Assembly (NCBI GenBank): GCA_964494505.1
Contig: CAZBRO010000030.1
Location: 1-58,723 of the forward strand
Direction of reading: 5' to 3'
Origin: CAIYRG01 sp964494505
Lineage (GTDB): Bacteria > Pseudomonadota > Alphaproteobacteria > Micropepsales > Micropepsaceae
DNA: 58,723 bases
Positions within the stretch are counted from its first letter, which is position 1. Every line of letters begins with the position of its first letter. Shown piece by piece: positions 7,518-15,374 of the stretch. The notes beneath the pieces were generated by a model. That model was not told the DNA's origin. It saw only the letters and a program-made list of their open reading frames with translations, and searched no databases. Position numbers and translations under genes: made by a program.

Positions 7518-9914
7518 TCAGCTTCGCAATATACCGCCGGTGGCCTTCGTCACCGCATTCACGATCTTTTGCGCGACCGCATCGATTTCCGCATCCGTCA
7601 GCGTCTTTTCCTTGGGCTGCAGCCGCACCGCGATGGCGAGCGATTTTCTGCCATCCGGGACGCCCTTGCCCTCGTAGACGTCGAACACATCGACGGCCGC
7701 GATCAGCACCCGGTCTACGGCGCGCGCGGCCTTGACCACCGCTTCGGCGGCGACGCCCGCCTCCACGATGAAGGCGAAATCGCGCTCCACCGCCATTAGA
7801 TCGGAGGCGTCCTGCTTCGCCCTCGCCTTGGTGGGCTTTCCCTTCGGCTCCGGGATTGCATCCAGGAAGATTTCGAAGCCTGCGACCGCACCTTTGAGGT
7901 CGAAGGCTGCCGTGACGCGGGGATGCAGTTCGCCGAAATATGCCAGCACCTTCGGCCCCAGCAAAATCGTTCCCGAGCGTCCCGGATGATACCAGGGGGC
8001 CGCGCCCTGCTGCACCGGCGCGGTGACGGGGCCTCCCCAGGCGGCTTCGAGGGCGGCGAGGCAATCGGCCTTGGCCGCAAACAGTTCGGGGCGCGCGGCC
8101 GTCTTGGTCCAGTGGCGGGGCGGTTCGCCGGCGCGCAATCCCGTGGCGGCCAGCGCTTGGGCGCCGGGCACGCCCGAAGAAAACTGCGGACCCACCTCGA
8201 ACAGCATCGCGTAGGCAAATCCGCGGGCCTGATTGCGCGAAGCAGCCGCAAGCAGCGAGGGCAGCAGCGAGGGTCTGAGCGCGTCGAGATCGGCGGAAAT
8301 CGGGTTCTCCAATTCGCGCGATTCGTCGCCGCCCCCGAACAGAGCCGCCTGCGCCTTCGCAATGAAGGAGAAATGCACCGTCTCATCGAAGCCGCGAACG
8401 CTGAGCGCGCGGCGCGCAAACGCCGCCCGGCGCTGCGCGGGCGTCAGCACCGCTTTGGCCACCGCATAGGGCCGCGTCATGGCCACGGACGGAACGTTCT
8501 CGATCCCGTGGATGCGCACGATCTCTTCGACAAGGTCGGCCGTTCCGTGCACGTCCCCTCGCCAGGAAGGCGGCTCGACGGCGAGCACGTCGCCGTCACC
8601 GGCCGCAAAACCGAGCTTCGTCAGGATACGGACGATCTCTTCCTTAGACAGCGCAAGGCCGGCAAGCCGCGTCACTTCCTTGGGCGAAAACGCAATCGTG
8701 CGCCGCCATGCGGGCGGGCTGCCCGCCACCACGATCTCGGACGGCTCCCCGCCGCAGAAATCGAGGATCAATTGGGTTGCAAGTTCCAGCCCCGGCACCA
8801 CGAATTCCGGATCGACGCCGCGCTCGAAGCGATAGCGCGCATCCGACACGATGCCGAGCTTGCGCCCCGTCGCGGCGGTGCGAACGGGATCGAAGAACGC
8901 GGATTCCACGAACACGTCCGTGGTGTCCTCGGTGCAGCCGGTGTCCTCGCCGCCCATGATGCCGGCGATGCCCCGCGCGCCCGCCTCATCGGCAATCACC
9001 GTCATTTCAGGATCGAGCGTGTAGGTCTTGCCGTCGAGGGCGAGAATGGTTTCGCCCGGTTTCGCGAGCCGGGCGCGGATGTGGCCCACGAGCTTCTTCG
9101 CGTCGAACACATGCAGAGGCCGGCCGCGATCATGCGCCACGAGATTGGTGACATCGACCAGCGCCGAAATCGGACGCAAGCCCACCGCCTTCAGCCGCTT
9201 CTGCACCCATTCGGGCGACGGTCCGTTCTTGACGCCCCGGATGTAACGGCCCGCGAACATGGAACAGGCATTCTCGGCCCCGGGCGGAAAATCGAGCGAC
9301 GTCCGAATGGGCGATTCGAACCGCCCCGGCACAACGGGAACCGCAGCGCCCTTCAGCGTGCCCATATCGGCCGCGGCAAGATCGCGCGCTATTCCGTGTA
9401 CGGACGTACAATCGCCGCGATTGGGCGTGATGGCGATATCGATCACCGGATCGGCGAGGCCCAACGCGACAGCGGCCGGGCTTCCCACAACCGCGTCGGG
9501 GGAAAGCTCGATGATGCCGTCATGCTCGTTCGACAATTGCAGCTCGCGTTCCGAGCACAGCATGCCGCGGGATTCGACGCCTCTGATCTTGGCGATACCG
9601 AGCGTGAAATCGCTTCCCGGGATATAGGTCCCAGGCGGTGCGAACACGCCGATCAGGCCCTCGCGCGCGTTGGGCGCGCCGCATACCACCTGCACCGTCT
9701 CGCGGCCCGTATCGACCATGCAGAGGCGCAATCTGTCGGCGCTCGGATGGGGGACGGCCGACACCACGCGCGCCACCGTGAAGGCGGACAGGGAGGCCGC
9801 CTTGTCCTCGATGCTTTCGACTTCGAGCCCGATATTGGTCGCCTTCTCGGCGAGGGCTGCGGCATCGGCAGCGGTCTCGAGATGGTCCTTCAGCCAGGAG
9901 AGCGTGACTTTCAT
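7518..9914 (-). CDS. pheT: Phenylalanyl-tRNA synthetase beta subunit
   Basis: PheT is the large subunit of the alpha2-beta2 enzyme charging tRNA-Phe. The 798-residue product starts MKVTLSWLKDHLET and has in order: an EMAP/OB tRNA-binding domain (about 40-150), the B3/B4 editing region (LVDVTNLVAHDRGRPLHVFD, about 215-390), the B5 domain, a catalytic-like core and a C-terminal anticodon-binding FDX-ACB domain. Length and order are normal. It follows pheS on the minus strand after a 148-nt repeat-rich gap. Confidence 0.97.
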   Translation of the reverse strand: MKVTLSWLKDHLETAADAAALAEKATNIGLEVESIEDKAASLSAFTVARVVSAVPHPSADRLRLCMVDTGRETVQVVCGAPNAREGLIGVFAPPGTYIPGSDFTLGIAKIRGVESRGMLCSERELQLSNEHDGIIELSPDAVVGSPAAVALGLADPVIDIAITPNRGDCTSVHGIARDLAAADMGTLKGAAVPVVPGRFESPIRTSLDFPPGAENACSMFAGRYIRGVKNGPSPEWVQKRLKAVGLRPISALVDVTNLVAHDRGRPLHVFDAKKLVGHIRARLAKPGETILALDGKTYTLDPEMTVIADEAGARGIAGIMGGEDTGCTEDTTDVFVESAFFDPVRTAATGRKLGIVSDARYRFERGVDPEFVVPGLELATQLILDFCGGEPSEIVVAGSPPAWRRTIAFSPKEVTRLAGLALSKEEIVRILTKLGFAAGDGDVLAVEPPSWRGDVHGTADLVEEIVRIHGIENVPSVAMTRPYAVAKAVLTPAQRRAAFARRALSVRGFDETVHFSFIAKAQAALFGGGDESRELENPISADLDALRPSLLPSLLAAASRNQARGFAYAMLFEVGPQFSSGVPGAQALAATGLRAGEPPRHWTKTAARPELFAAKADCLAALEAAWGGPVTAPVQQGAAPWYHPGRSGTILLGPKVLAYFGELHPRVTAAFDLKGAVAGFEIFLDAIPEPKGKPTKARAKQDASDLMAVERDFAFIVEAGVAAEAVVKAARAVDRVLIAAVDVFDVYEGKGVPDGRKSLAIAVRLQPKEKTLTDAEIDAVAQKIVNAVTKATGGILRS

Positions 9915-9922
9915 TTTCCTCT

Positions 9923-10047
9923 CCCTCCCTTGAAAAGGGAGGGCCGGATCGCGCGTGCGCGATCCGGGGAGGGATCATGCCACGGCACATGACGTAGACC
10001 CCCACCCTCGCCGCTCCGCGGCGCGACCTCCCCCTTCCAGGGGGAGG
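9923..10047. repeat. Palindromic repeat cluster between pheS and pheT
   Basis: Three stem-loops lie in the intra-operon gap. The first is CCCTCCCTT with AAGGGAGGG (9923-9943). The second has 11-bp arms CCGGATCGCGC and GCGCGATCCGG (9944-9967). The third is CCTCCCCC-TTCCA-GGGGGAGG (10027-10047). The pattern resembles the extragenic palindromes common in GC-rich Proteobacteria. They could fold in the pheS-pheT mRNA and adjust the relative output of the two subunits, which is inference. Confidence 0.7.
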
Positions 10048-10062
10048 AGCGTTCTTGCGCAC

Positions 10063-11139
10063 TCATCGGCTCAAGCCCTCATGCAGCGCCGGAATGTCGA
10101 GGGCCGAAAAGCCGTAGTGCTTCAACCAGCGCAAGTCTGAGTCGAAGAAAGGCCGCAAATCGGGGATGCCGTATTTCAGCATCGCGAGCCGGTCGATTCC
10201 GAACCCGAACGCATAACCCTGGTAGCGCGCGGGATCGATGCCGCACATCTCGAGCACGCGCGGGTGCACCATGCCGGAGCCCGCGATCTCCAGCCAATCG
10301 TGCCCCTCGCCGAATTTGATCTGTCCGCCCGAGCGGTCGCATTGGATGTCCACCTCCATCGACGGCTCGGTGAACGGGAAATAGGAGGGGCGCAGGCGCA
10401 TCTTCACCTGCGGCACCTCGAAGAACGCCTTGCAGAATTCCTGAAGCACCCATTTCAGATGTCCGAGATGGGTTTCCTCGTCGATCGCCAGGCCTTCGAC
10501 CTGATGGAACATCGGCGAATGCGTCGCATCCGAATCGCAGCGATAGGTGCGCCCGGGCGCGATCACCCGGATCGGCGGCTTTTGCGACAGCATCGTGCGC
10601 ACCTGGACCGGGCTCGTATGCGTGCGCAGCAGCGGCCGCGAACCGTCTCCTTGCGGCTTCAGATAGAACGTGTCGTGCATCTGGCGTGCTGGATGTTCGG
10701 CCGGGATGTTGAGCCTGGTGAAATTGTAATCGTCGGTCTCGACGTCCGGCCCTTCGGCCACCTTGAAATCGAGATCGGCGAGAATGGCGATGATCTCGCC
10801 CATCACATGGCTCACCGGATGGATGGTGCCGCGCGGAATTTCTGGCGCCGGCAGCGTCACATCCACGCGTTCCGATTGCAGCCGCGCGTCGAGCGCCGTT
10901 TCTTCCAGGCGCGCCTTGCGCGCGGCAATCGCGGAGGCTACCCGGTCGCGCAGACCGTTGAATTGCGGTCCCTTCTCCTTGCGCTCTTCCGGGCTCATGC
11001 CGCCCAGTGTCTTCAGAAGCTCCGCGACCGCGCCTTTCTTGCCCAAAGCCGCCACCCGAATCTCGTCGAGCGCGCGTTCGTCGCCGGCCGCTTCGATGGC
11101 AGCCAGGGTCTCGCGTTCCAGCGTGGCGATATCGGTCAT
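10063..11139 (-). CDS. pheS: Phenylalanyl-tRNA synthetase alpha subunit
   Basis: PheS is the catalytic subunit of phenylalanyl-tRNA synthetase. The 358-residue product has an N-terminal coiled coil (about 1-90). Class II motif 2 lies around RTYRCDSDATHSPMFHQVEG, and motif 3 is the GFGIDRLAMLKYGIPDLR segment near the C terminus, where the active site binds ATP and Phe. It stands between rplT and pheT on the minus strand, the common ribosomal-protein/pheST arrangement. A strong hairpin lies in the 84-nt gap upstream. Confidence 0.97.
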   Translation of the reverse strand: MTDIATLERETLAAIEAAGDERALDEIRVAALGKKGAVAELLKTLGGMSPEERKEKGPQFNGLRDRVASAIAARKARLEETALDARLQSERVDVTLPAPEIPRGTIHPVSHVMGEIIAILADLDFKVAEGPDVETDDYNFTRLNIPAEHPARQMHDTFYLKPQGDGSRPLLRTHTSPVQVRTMLSQKPPIRVIAPGRTYRCDSDATHSPMFHQVEGLAIDEETHLGHLKWVLQEFCKAFFEVPQVKMRLRPSYFPFTEPSMEVDIQCDRSGGQIKFGEGHDWLEIAGSGMVHPRVLEMCGIDPARYQGYAFGFGIDRLAMLKYGIPDLRPFFDSDLRWLKHYGFSALDIPALHEGLSR

Positions 11140-11164
11140 GGAAGTCCCTCAAGCTGAATGACGC

Positions 11165-11204
11165 GAAGCGGCGATTCCAGGAAATTCGCCTGGAAGGCCG
11201 CTTC
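11165..11204 (-). promoter_or_regulatory. Strong hairpin between rplT and pheS
   Basis: Outer arms GAAGCGGC (11165-11172) and GCCGCTTC (11197-11204) enclose inner arms TTCCAGG (11175-11181) and CCTGGAA (11189-11195), giving about 15 paired bases. No U-run follows on the transcribed strand, so it is not a standard intrinsic terminator. It may be a processing or stabilising element, or one half of an attenuator controlling pheST. Confidence 0.55.
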
Positions 11205-11223
11205 TAGCGCACGCATGGGGAAG

Positions 11224-11580
11224 TCAGCTCGCTTGGGCGACGGCCTGTTCGACCAGGGCTTTAAAGGCCTCGGGCTCGCGCACGGCAAGATCGGCCAGCA
11301 CTTTGCGGTCGACCTCGATCCCGGCGGAGGCGAGACCGGCGATAAATCGGCTGTAGGTCAGGCCGTGCTCGCGGACCGCGGCATTGATCCGCTGGATCCA
11401 CAGCGCGCGGAAATTCCGCTTCTTCAGCTTGCGCCCGACATAGGCGTGCTGCATCGAGCGGTCGACGGCGGCGTTGGCCGTGGTGATGTTGTTCTTGCGG
11501 CGGCCGTAGAACCCTTTGGCCTGCTTGAAGACGCGCTTGCGGCGAAGGCGGGACGGGACCGCGCGGGGTGCTCTTGACAT
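11224..11580 (-). CDS. rplT: 50S ribosomal protein L20
   Basis: L20 binds 23S rRNA early in 50S assembly. The 118-residue sequence has the family start MSRAPRAVPSRLRRKRV, the basic FYGRRKNNITTANAAVDR segment and the RALWIQRINAAVREHG region. Size is standard. It follows rpmI by 9 nt on the minus strand. In E. coli the same order belongs to the infC-rpmI-rplT-pheS-pheT cluster; infC is not next to it here. Confidence 0.97.
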   Translation of the reverse strand: MSRAPRAVPSRLRRKRVFKQAKGFYGRRKNNITTANAAVDRSMQHAYVGRKLKKRNFRALWIQRINAAVREHGLTYSRFIAGLASAGIEVDRKVLADLAVREPEAFKALVEQAVAQAS

Positions 11581-11589
11581 GGTTCGCTC

Positions 11590-11790
11590 CTATCCGGCGT
11601 AAGGCATCCAGCGCTTGATGCGCTTGGATTCGGAAGCATCGAGCACGGAGGTGCCGCGAAGGGTGCGGATCTGCTCGTTCGAGCGCTTGATCATGCCGTG
11701 GCGCTTGCCAGCCTGGCCGCACTTGACCTTGCCACTGGCAGTGAGGCGGAAGCGTTTTTTCGCTCCCGACTTTGTCTTCATTTTGGGCAT
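11590..11790 (-). CDS. rpmI: 50S ribosomal protein L35
   Basis: L35 is a small basic 50S protein. The 66-residue product has the hallmarks MPKMKTKSGAKKRF, SGKVKCGQAGKRH and a basic C terminus (KRIKRWMPYA). AGAAGGAGACGCAAA upstream of ATG 11790 is a strong ribosome binding site. The roughly 150-nt gap to the divergent gene at 11940 must hold the operon promoter, since no infC gene lies upstream. Confidence 0.96.
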   Translation of the reverse strand: MPKMKTKSGAKKRFRLTASGKVKCGQAGKRHGMIKRSNEQIRTLRGTSVLDASESKRIKRWMPYAG

Positions 11791-11939
11791 TTTGCGTCTC
11801 CTTCTTGGGGCGCTTAACCCCGGTCTCGCGTCTTGGACCGCCTCGGCATGCCCTTACGCCGGGCGGTCGATGAGAGGGGCGGGTTATACGGAACCGGCAA
11901 GGATTTGCAAGCGCCTGGATGTGCAGGCAAACAGGGCCC

Positions 11940-12317
11940 ATGAAAATCCCCCGGACCCTGCTGCATCGGCTGCGCGTCGCCGACATGGTGCTGTTCTACC
12001 CGGCCCTTCTCCTCGTCATCTGGGGGGAGCTGGCGCCCCAAGTCCCCGATGTGTTCGAACAGGCGAGCGATAAGCTCCTGCATTTCATCGCTTATTTCGG
12101 TCTGGCCGGGATGGCCGCGGTGGCCTGCAAGGGGCGGAAGGGAGCCGTGCTGGCGGTTATCGCGCTGATGGCCGTGGGTGGCCTGCTGGAGATCGTTCAG
12201 GGCTTCGTCGGCCGGGATGCATCCATCTATGATGAGCTTGCAAACATGGCAGGCGCGCTCACGGGCGGCATTGCCGCGCGCGCTCTTGTCGAGGCGTTGA
12301 GCCGATGGTTTACCTGA
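11940..12317 (+). CDS. VanZ-like small membrane protein
   Basis: The 125-residue product has four predicted membrane helices. The motif ASDKLLHFIAYFGLAGMAA around residues 38-56 and GGLLEIVQGFVGRDASIYDELANMAGA near 82-108 match the VanZ-like superfamily, in which a helix with DK-x-x-H-x-x-A-Y-F is followed by E-x-x-Q and a D-x-x-x-N segment. Function of these proteins outside glycopeptide resistance is mostly unknown. ATG 11940 was preferred to 11919 because the extra seven residues are uncharacteristic. It reads away from rpmI toward mscL. Confidence 0.7.
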   Translation: MKIPRTLLHRLRVADMVLFYPALLLVIWGELAPQVPDVFEQASDKLLHFIAYFGLAGMAAVACKGRKGAVLAVIALMAVGGLLEIVQGFVGRDASIYDELANMAGALTGGIAARALVEALSRWFT

Positions 12318-12342
12318 TGCCTGCGGGGCCGGGAGGGGACAT

Positions 12343-12789
12343 ATGAAACTGTTCGAAGAGTTCCAGAAATTCGCGATGCGCGGCAACGCCATCGATCTGG
12401 CGGTCGGCGTCGTGGTGGGCGCGGCCTTCACCGGCATCGTCAATTCGCTGGTCAAGGACATCATCAACCCGCCGCTTGGGCTGCTCCTGGGCGGGATCGA
12501 TTTTTCCAATTTCTTCGTCGTGCTCAAGGGGGCGGCGGGACCATATCCGACGCTCAAAGCCGCGCAGGACGCGGGTGCGGTGACGCTCTCTTATGGGTTG
12601 TTCATCAATGCGGTGATCAATTTCGTGATCGTTGGTTTCGCCCTGTTCCTGGTGGTGCGCCAGCTCAACCGGCTGACCACGCCCAAGCCGGCCGAAGCGG
12701 GCGAGCCTCCGCCTCCCCCGCCCCCGCCGGAAATTCAGCTCCTGACCGAAATCCGCGACTTGCTGAAAGACGCCAAGCCAAGCCAATAA
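12343..12789 (+). CDS. mscL: Large-conductance mechanosensitive channel MscL
   Basis: MscL forms the homopentameric emergency release valve of the inner membrane under hypo-osmotic shock. The 148-residue product shows the N-terminal amphipathic helix (EEFQKFAMRGNAIDLAVG), pore helix TM1 (VVGAAFTGIVNSLVKDIINP), a periplasmic loop and TM2 (INAVINFVIVGFALFLVVR). A proline run and the cytoplasmic helix EIQLLTEIRDLL follow. GGGAGGGG precedes ATG 12343. It lies 25 nt after the VanZ-like gene. Confidence 0.97.
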   Translation: MKLFEEFQKFAMRGNAIDLAVGVVVGAAFTGIVNSLVKDIINPPLGLLLGGIDFSNFFVVLKGAAGPYPTLKAAQDAGAVTLSYGLFINAVINFVIVGFALFLVVRQLNRLTTPKPAEAGEPPPPPPPPEIQLLTEIRDLLKDAKPSQ

Positions 12790-12801
12790 TTTCGCCCCGG
12801 C

Positions 12802-13326
12802 TCAGATGATTTGCAGAATGCCGAAGGCAAGCGCGGACACCGCCATGATGGTGTAGACGCCGATCCGGGTCGAAATCAGCAGCCCCGTCGCGACAACAGT
12901 GGTGAATATCTGGAGCGCATTGACATGGGCCGCCTGCAGCACGGCGAGTGCGCCCGCGAACACCAGCCCGACGGCCACCGGCATCAGCCCACGCTCGAGC
13001 GCCGTCCGTAACGGCGATTCCTTGGTCGCGTGCCACCATCTGACCGCCGCATAGACCACCAGCGAGGACGGTACATAGATCGCAAGCGTCCCCACCACCG
13101 CGCCGACGAACCCAGCCACCTGCCAGCCGATCAAGGCCGCGATCAGCGTGCTCGGGCCGGGCGCTGCCCGCGACAGCGCGAAAATGTCGGCGAATTGCGG
13201 GCCCGTCATCCAATGCTGCACGTCTACGACCTGGTGCTGCATGTCGGCGATGATCGCCTGGCCGCCGCCGAACGACATCAGCGACAGCGGCGCAAAGACC
13301 AGGAAAATCCCGAGCAGCCGGTTCAT
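12802..13326 (-). CDS. Chromate transporter family, second half-size subunit
   Basis: The 174-residue membrane protein has the CHR-family hallmark FAPLSLMSFGGGQAIIADMQ at its N terminus and ALSRAAPGPSTLIAALIGWQ at about residues 50-70. CHR proteins export chromate by an ion-coupled mechanism, although short paired forms may have other anion substrates. Its ATG at 13326 overlaps the stop codon of the preceding half gene (ATGA overlap), so the two are coupled and probably assemble as a heteromer equal to one full-length ChrA. Confidence 0.85.
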   Translation of the reverse strand: MNRLLGIFLVFAPLSLMSFGGGQAIIADMQHQVVDVQHWMTGPQFADIFALSRAAPGPSTLIAALIGWQVAGFVGAVVGTLAIYVPSSLVVYAAVRWWHATKESPLRTALERGLMPVAVGLVFAGALAVLQAAHVNALQIFTTVVATGLLISTRIGVYTIMAVSALAFGILQII

Positions 13327-13895
13327 TCGGGCTCGCTGTTCCTGGCCGCGTACCATTCGTACCCGACGCTGAACGGCGCCAGAATCAGCACCACCGGAAT
13401 CATGGACAGGTGCATCACGCCGACCGTGGTGAACAGCGCCATCCCGACCAGGATCGGAACGGGGCGCCTGATCTTGCGCGCCAGCTTCACCCCGATGGAG
13501 AGCGACATGCCGACGCCCACGGCAGCGAGGCCGGCCAGCACCGCATGCGCAACCGCCGAGTTGCCGTATTGGCGATAGAGGAAGCCCAGAAACAGCAGCA
13601 CCACGAAGGGCGGCCCCACCATGCCGACGACGGCCGCGAGACCCCCGATCCCGCCCCGGAGCTGCGAGCCGACATAAATGGACAGGTTGACCGGGTTGGC
13701 GCCGGGCAGGACCTGGGCCAGCGTAAGGGCGGTGACGAAGTGATCGTCGTCCATCCATTTGCGCCGCTCCACCAGCTCGCGATAGAGCCAGGCTGCGGTG
13801 CTGCCGCCGAAGCTGGTGATGCCGACGCGAAAGAACACGCCCATCAGCTCCAGGAGCGGAATGCGGCGGTCGGCAAGGCCGGGTTCTGGATCCAT
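13323..13895 (-). CDS. Chromate transporter family, first half-size subunit
   Basis: The 190-residue protein has one CHR domain of about six helices. VFFRVGITSFGGSTAAWLYREL near residues 20-41 is the N-terminal signature, followed by LAQVLPGANPVNLSIYVG. With the overlapping downstream gene it forms a bicistronic half-transporter pair, as known for short-chain ChrA systems. ATG 13895 (MDPEPGLADRR) was chosen because the frame beyond it lacks family similarity. An Nramp-related gene lies upstream on the same strand. Confidence 0.85.
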   Translation of the reverse strand: MDPEPGLADRRIPLLELMGVFFRVGITSFGGSTAAWLYRELVERRKWMDDDHFVTALTLAQVLPGANPVNLSIYVGSQLRGGIGGLAAVVGMVGPPFVVLLFLGFLYRQYGNSAVAHAVLAGLAAVGVGMSLSIGVKLARKIRRPVPILVGMALFTTVGVMHLSMIPVVLILAPFSVGYEWYAARNSEPE

Positions 13896-13991
13896 GAATC
13901 TCGAGGGTCGAATGACTGTCGAAGGGGGGTTTAGCATCCTTCCGAACCCAGTCCATGAACCATATGACGCGCCCGGCCGGGATACCGGCTC

Positions 13992-15287
13992 TTACAGCAC
14001 GAGCATGCCGAGCGTTGCCGCTGCCATCAGGAGAGCCGTCAAGCCGCCCATCACCCGCAAGGGCCAGGAGAGCACGAGCTTGCCCATGATCTTCGTGCTC
14101 GATCCCAGCATCACCATGATCCCGATCATGGGAGCAGCCACCGCCCCGTTGATGACCGCGCTCCAGAACAGCGCCTTCATGGGATTGAGGGGCGTGAATA
14201 CGATCAGCGTTCCCACCGCGGTCGCGAGCGCAATGAAGCCGTAGAACAGGCGTGCCTCCAAGGCGGTGTAATGCAGCCCGACGCGCCAGGAAAATGCCTC
14301 CCCCACCGCATAGGCCGCCGAACCCGCGAGCACGGGCACCGCCAGAAGCCCCGTCCCGATGATGCCGACGCTGAAGATGACCGACGCAAATCCCCCGGCA
14401 ATGGGCGCGAGCGCCTGGGCCGCGTCGGCTGCGCTCTGGATGTCCGTCTTGCCGGCGGCGTGCAGCGTTGCCGCGGTGCCGAGCATGATCGAAAGCGCGA
14501 TCGAGTTGGAAAAGATCATGCCCGTATAGGTGTCGAGCCGGATGCGCTTGAACTCGACCTTTGCATCCTTGCGGTGTTCGCGAAGGGGGCGGGAGTCGGC
14601 TTCGCCCTGCTCGTCCTCGGCTTCCTCGGCCGCCTGCCAGAAGAAAAGATAGGGGCTGATGGTGGTGCCGAGCACGGCGACGAGCGCGGTCAGGGAATCG
14701 CGATTAAGCCCGACCGTTGGGATGAACGCGCCGGCAAGCGCCTCGCGCAGCGGGGGATGCACGACCACGACGAGCGCCACATAGGCGAACAGCGCCAGCG
14801 TCAGCCATTTCAGGATCAGCACGTAGCGCCGGTAGGCGAAATAGATTTCGCAGGCCGCGCAGAAGATGGCGATCAGTACGGCGTAGACGTTCTCCGCGCC
14901 GCCAAACAGCAATTTCGCCGCCGCCGCCATGGCCGAGAGATCGGCCCCGAGGTTGAAGATATTGGCCACGATCAGCAGCAGCACGATCGCAACCGTGAGC
15001 CAGCGCGGCACGCCCCGGCTCATGGCTGCCCCGAGCCCTGCCCCCGTCACGCGTCCCATTCGGGCGCTGATTTCCTGCACAGCAGCCATCAGCGGCGTCG
15101 TCAGCACCACCGTCCAGCCTAGCTGGTAACCGAATTGGGCGCCGATCTGGGAATAGGTGGCGATGCCGGAAGGGTCGTCGTCGGCGGCGCCCGTGATGAT
15201 GCCCGGCCCCAATTGGCGCATGAGATGACGCAACCGGGGCTCTTTGCCGGCGGTCTTCTTGCGGGGCGGCGGCTTGGCTTCGGTCAT
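13992..15287 (-). CDS. Nramp-related membrane transporter with DPSG motif
   Basis: The 431-residue protein has about 11 membrane helices and the Nramp fold signature near residue 30: LGPGIITGAADDDPSGIATY. Classical MntH/DMT1 proteins have DPGN in helix 1 and a metal-ligating methionine motif (MPH) in helix 6. Here helix 1 reads DPSG, and the equivalent of helix 6 is TTISPYLFFWQAAEEAEDEQ, without a methionine. These changes are the type seen in Nramp-related families with altered metal choice, so Mn2+ specificity should not be assumed. An acidic and basic loop (EDEQGEADSRPLREHRKD) follows helix 6. Confidence 0.85.
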   Translation of the reverse strand: MTEAKPPPRKKTAGKEPRLRHLMRQLGPGIITGAADDDPSGIATYSQIGAQFGYQLGWTVVLTTPLMAAVQEISARMGRVTGAGLGAAMSRGVPRWLTVAIVLLLIVANIFNLGADLSAMAAAAKLLFGGAENVYAVLIAIFCAACEIYFAYRRYVLILKWLTLALFAYVALVVVVHPPLREALAGAFIPTVGLNRDSLTALVAVLGTTISPYLFFWQAAEEAEDEQGEADSRPLREHRKDAKVEFKRIRLDTYTGMIFSNSIALSIMLGTAATLHAAGKTDIQSAADAAQALAPIAGGFASVIFSVGIIGTGLLAVPVLAGSAAYAVGEAFSWRVGLHYTALEARLFYGFIALATAVGTLIVFTPLNPMKALFWSAVINGAVAAPMIGIMVMLGSSTKIMGKLVLSWPLRVMGGLTALLMAAATLGMLVL

Positions 15288-15374
15288 GAATCAGCGGTGA
15301 CTATCCCGACCATTCCTAACACGGATGCTTCCATGCGACATTCCCGCGCCCGCGCTGGCGAAACCGAGGAGCGC

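Noticed and set aside
7923..9992. 689-residue plus-strand frame opposite pheT
   Set aside because: Shadow of the pheT codon pattern; no ribosome binding site or recognisable domain.
12802..13956. Single 384-residue minus-strand chromate transporter frame
   Set aside because: Its N-terminal half is out of frame with the CHR domain; the true arrangement is two overlapping half-size genes (13323-13895 and 12802-13326).
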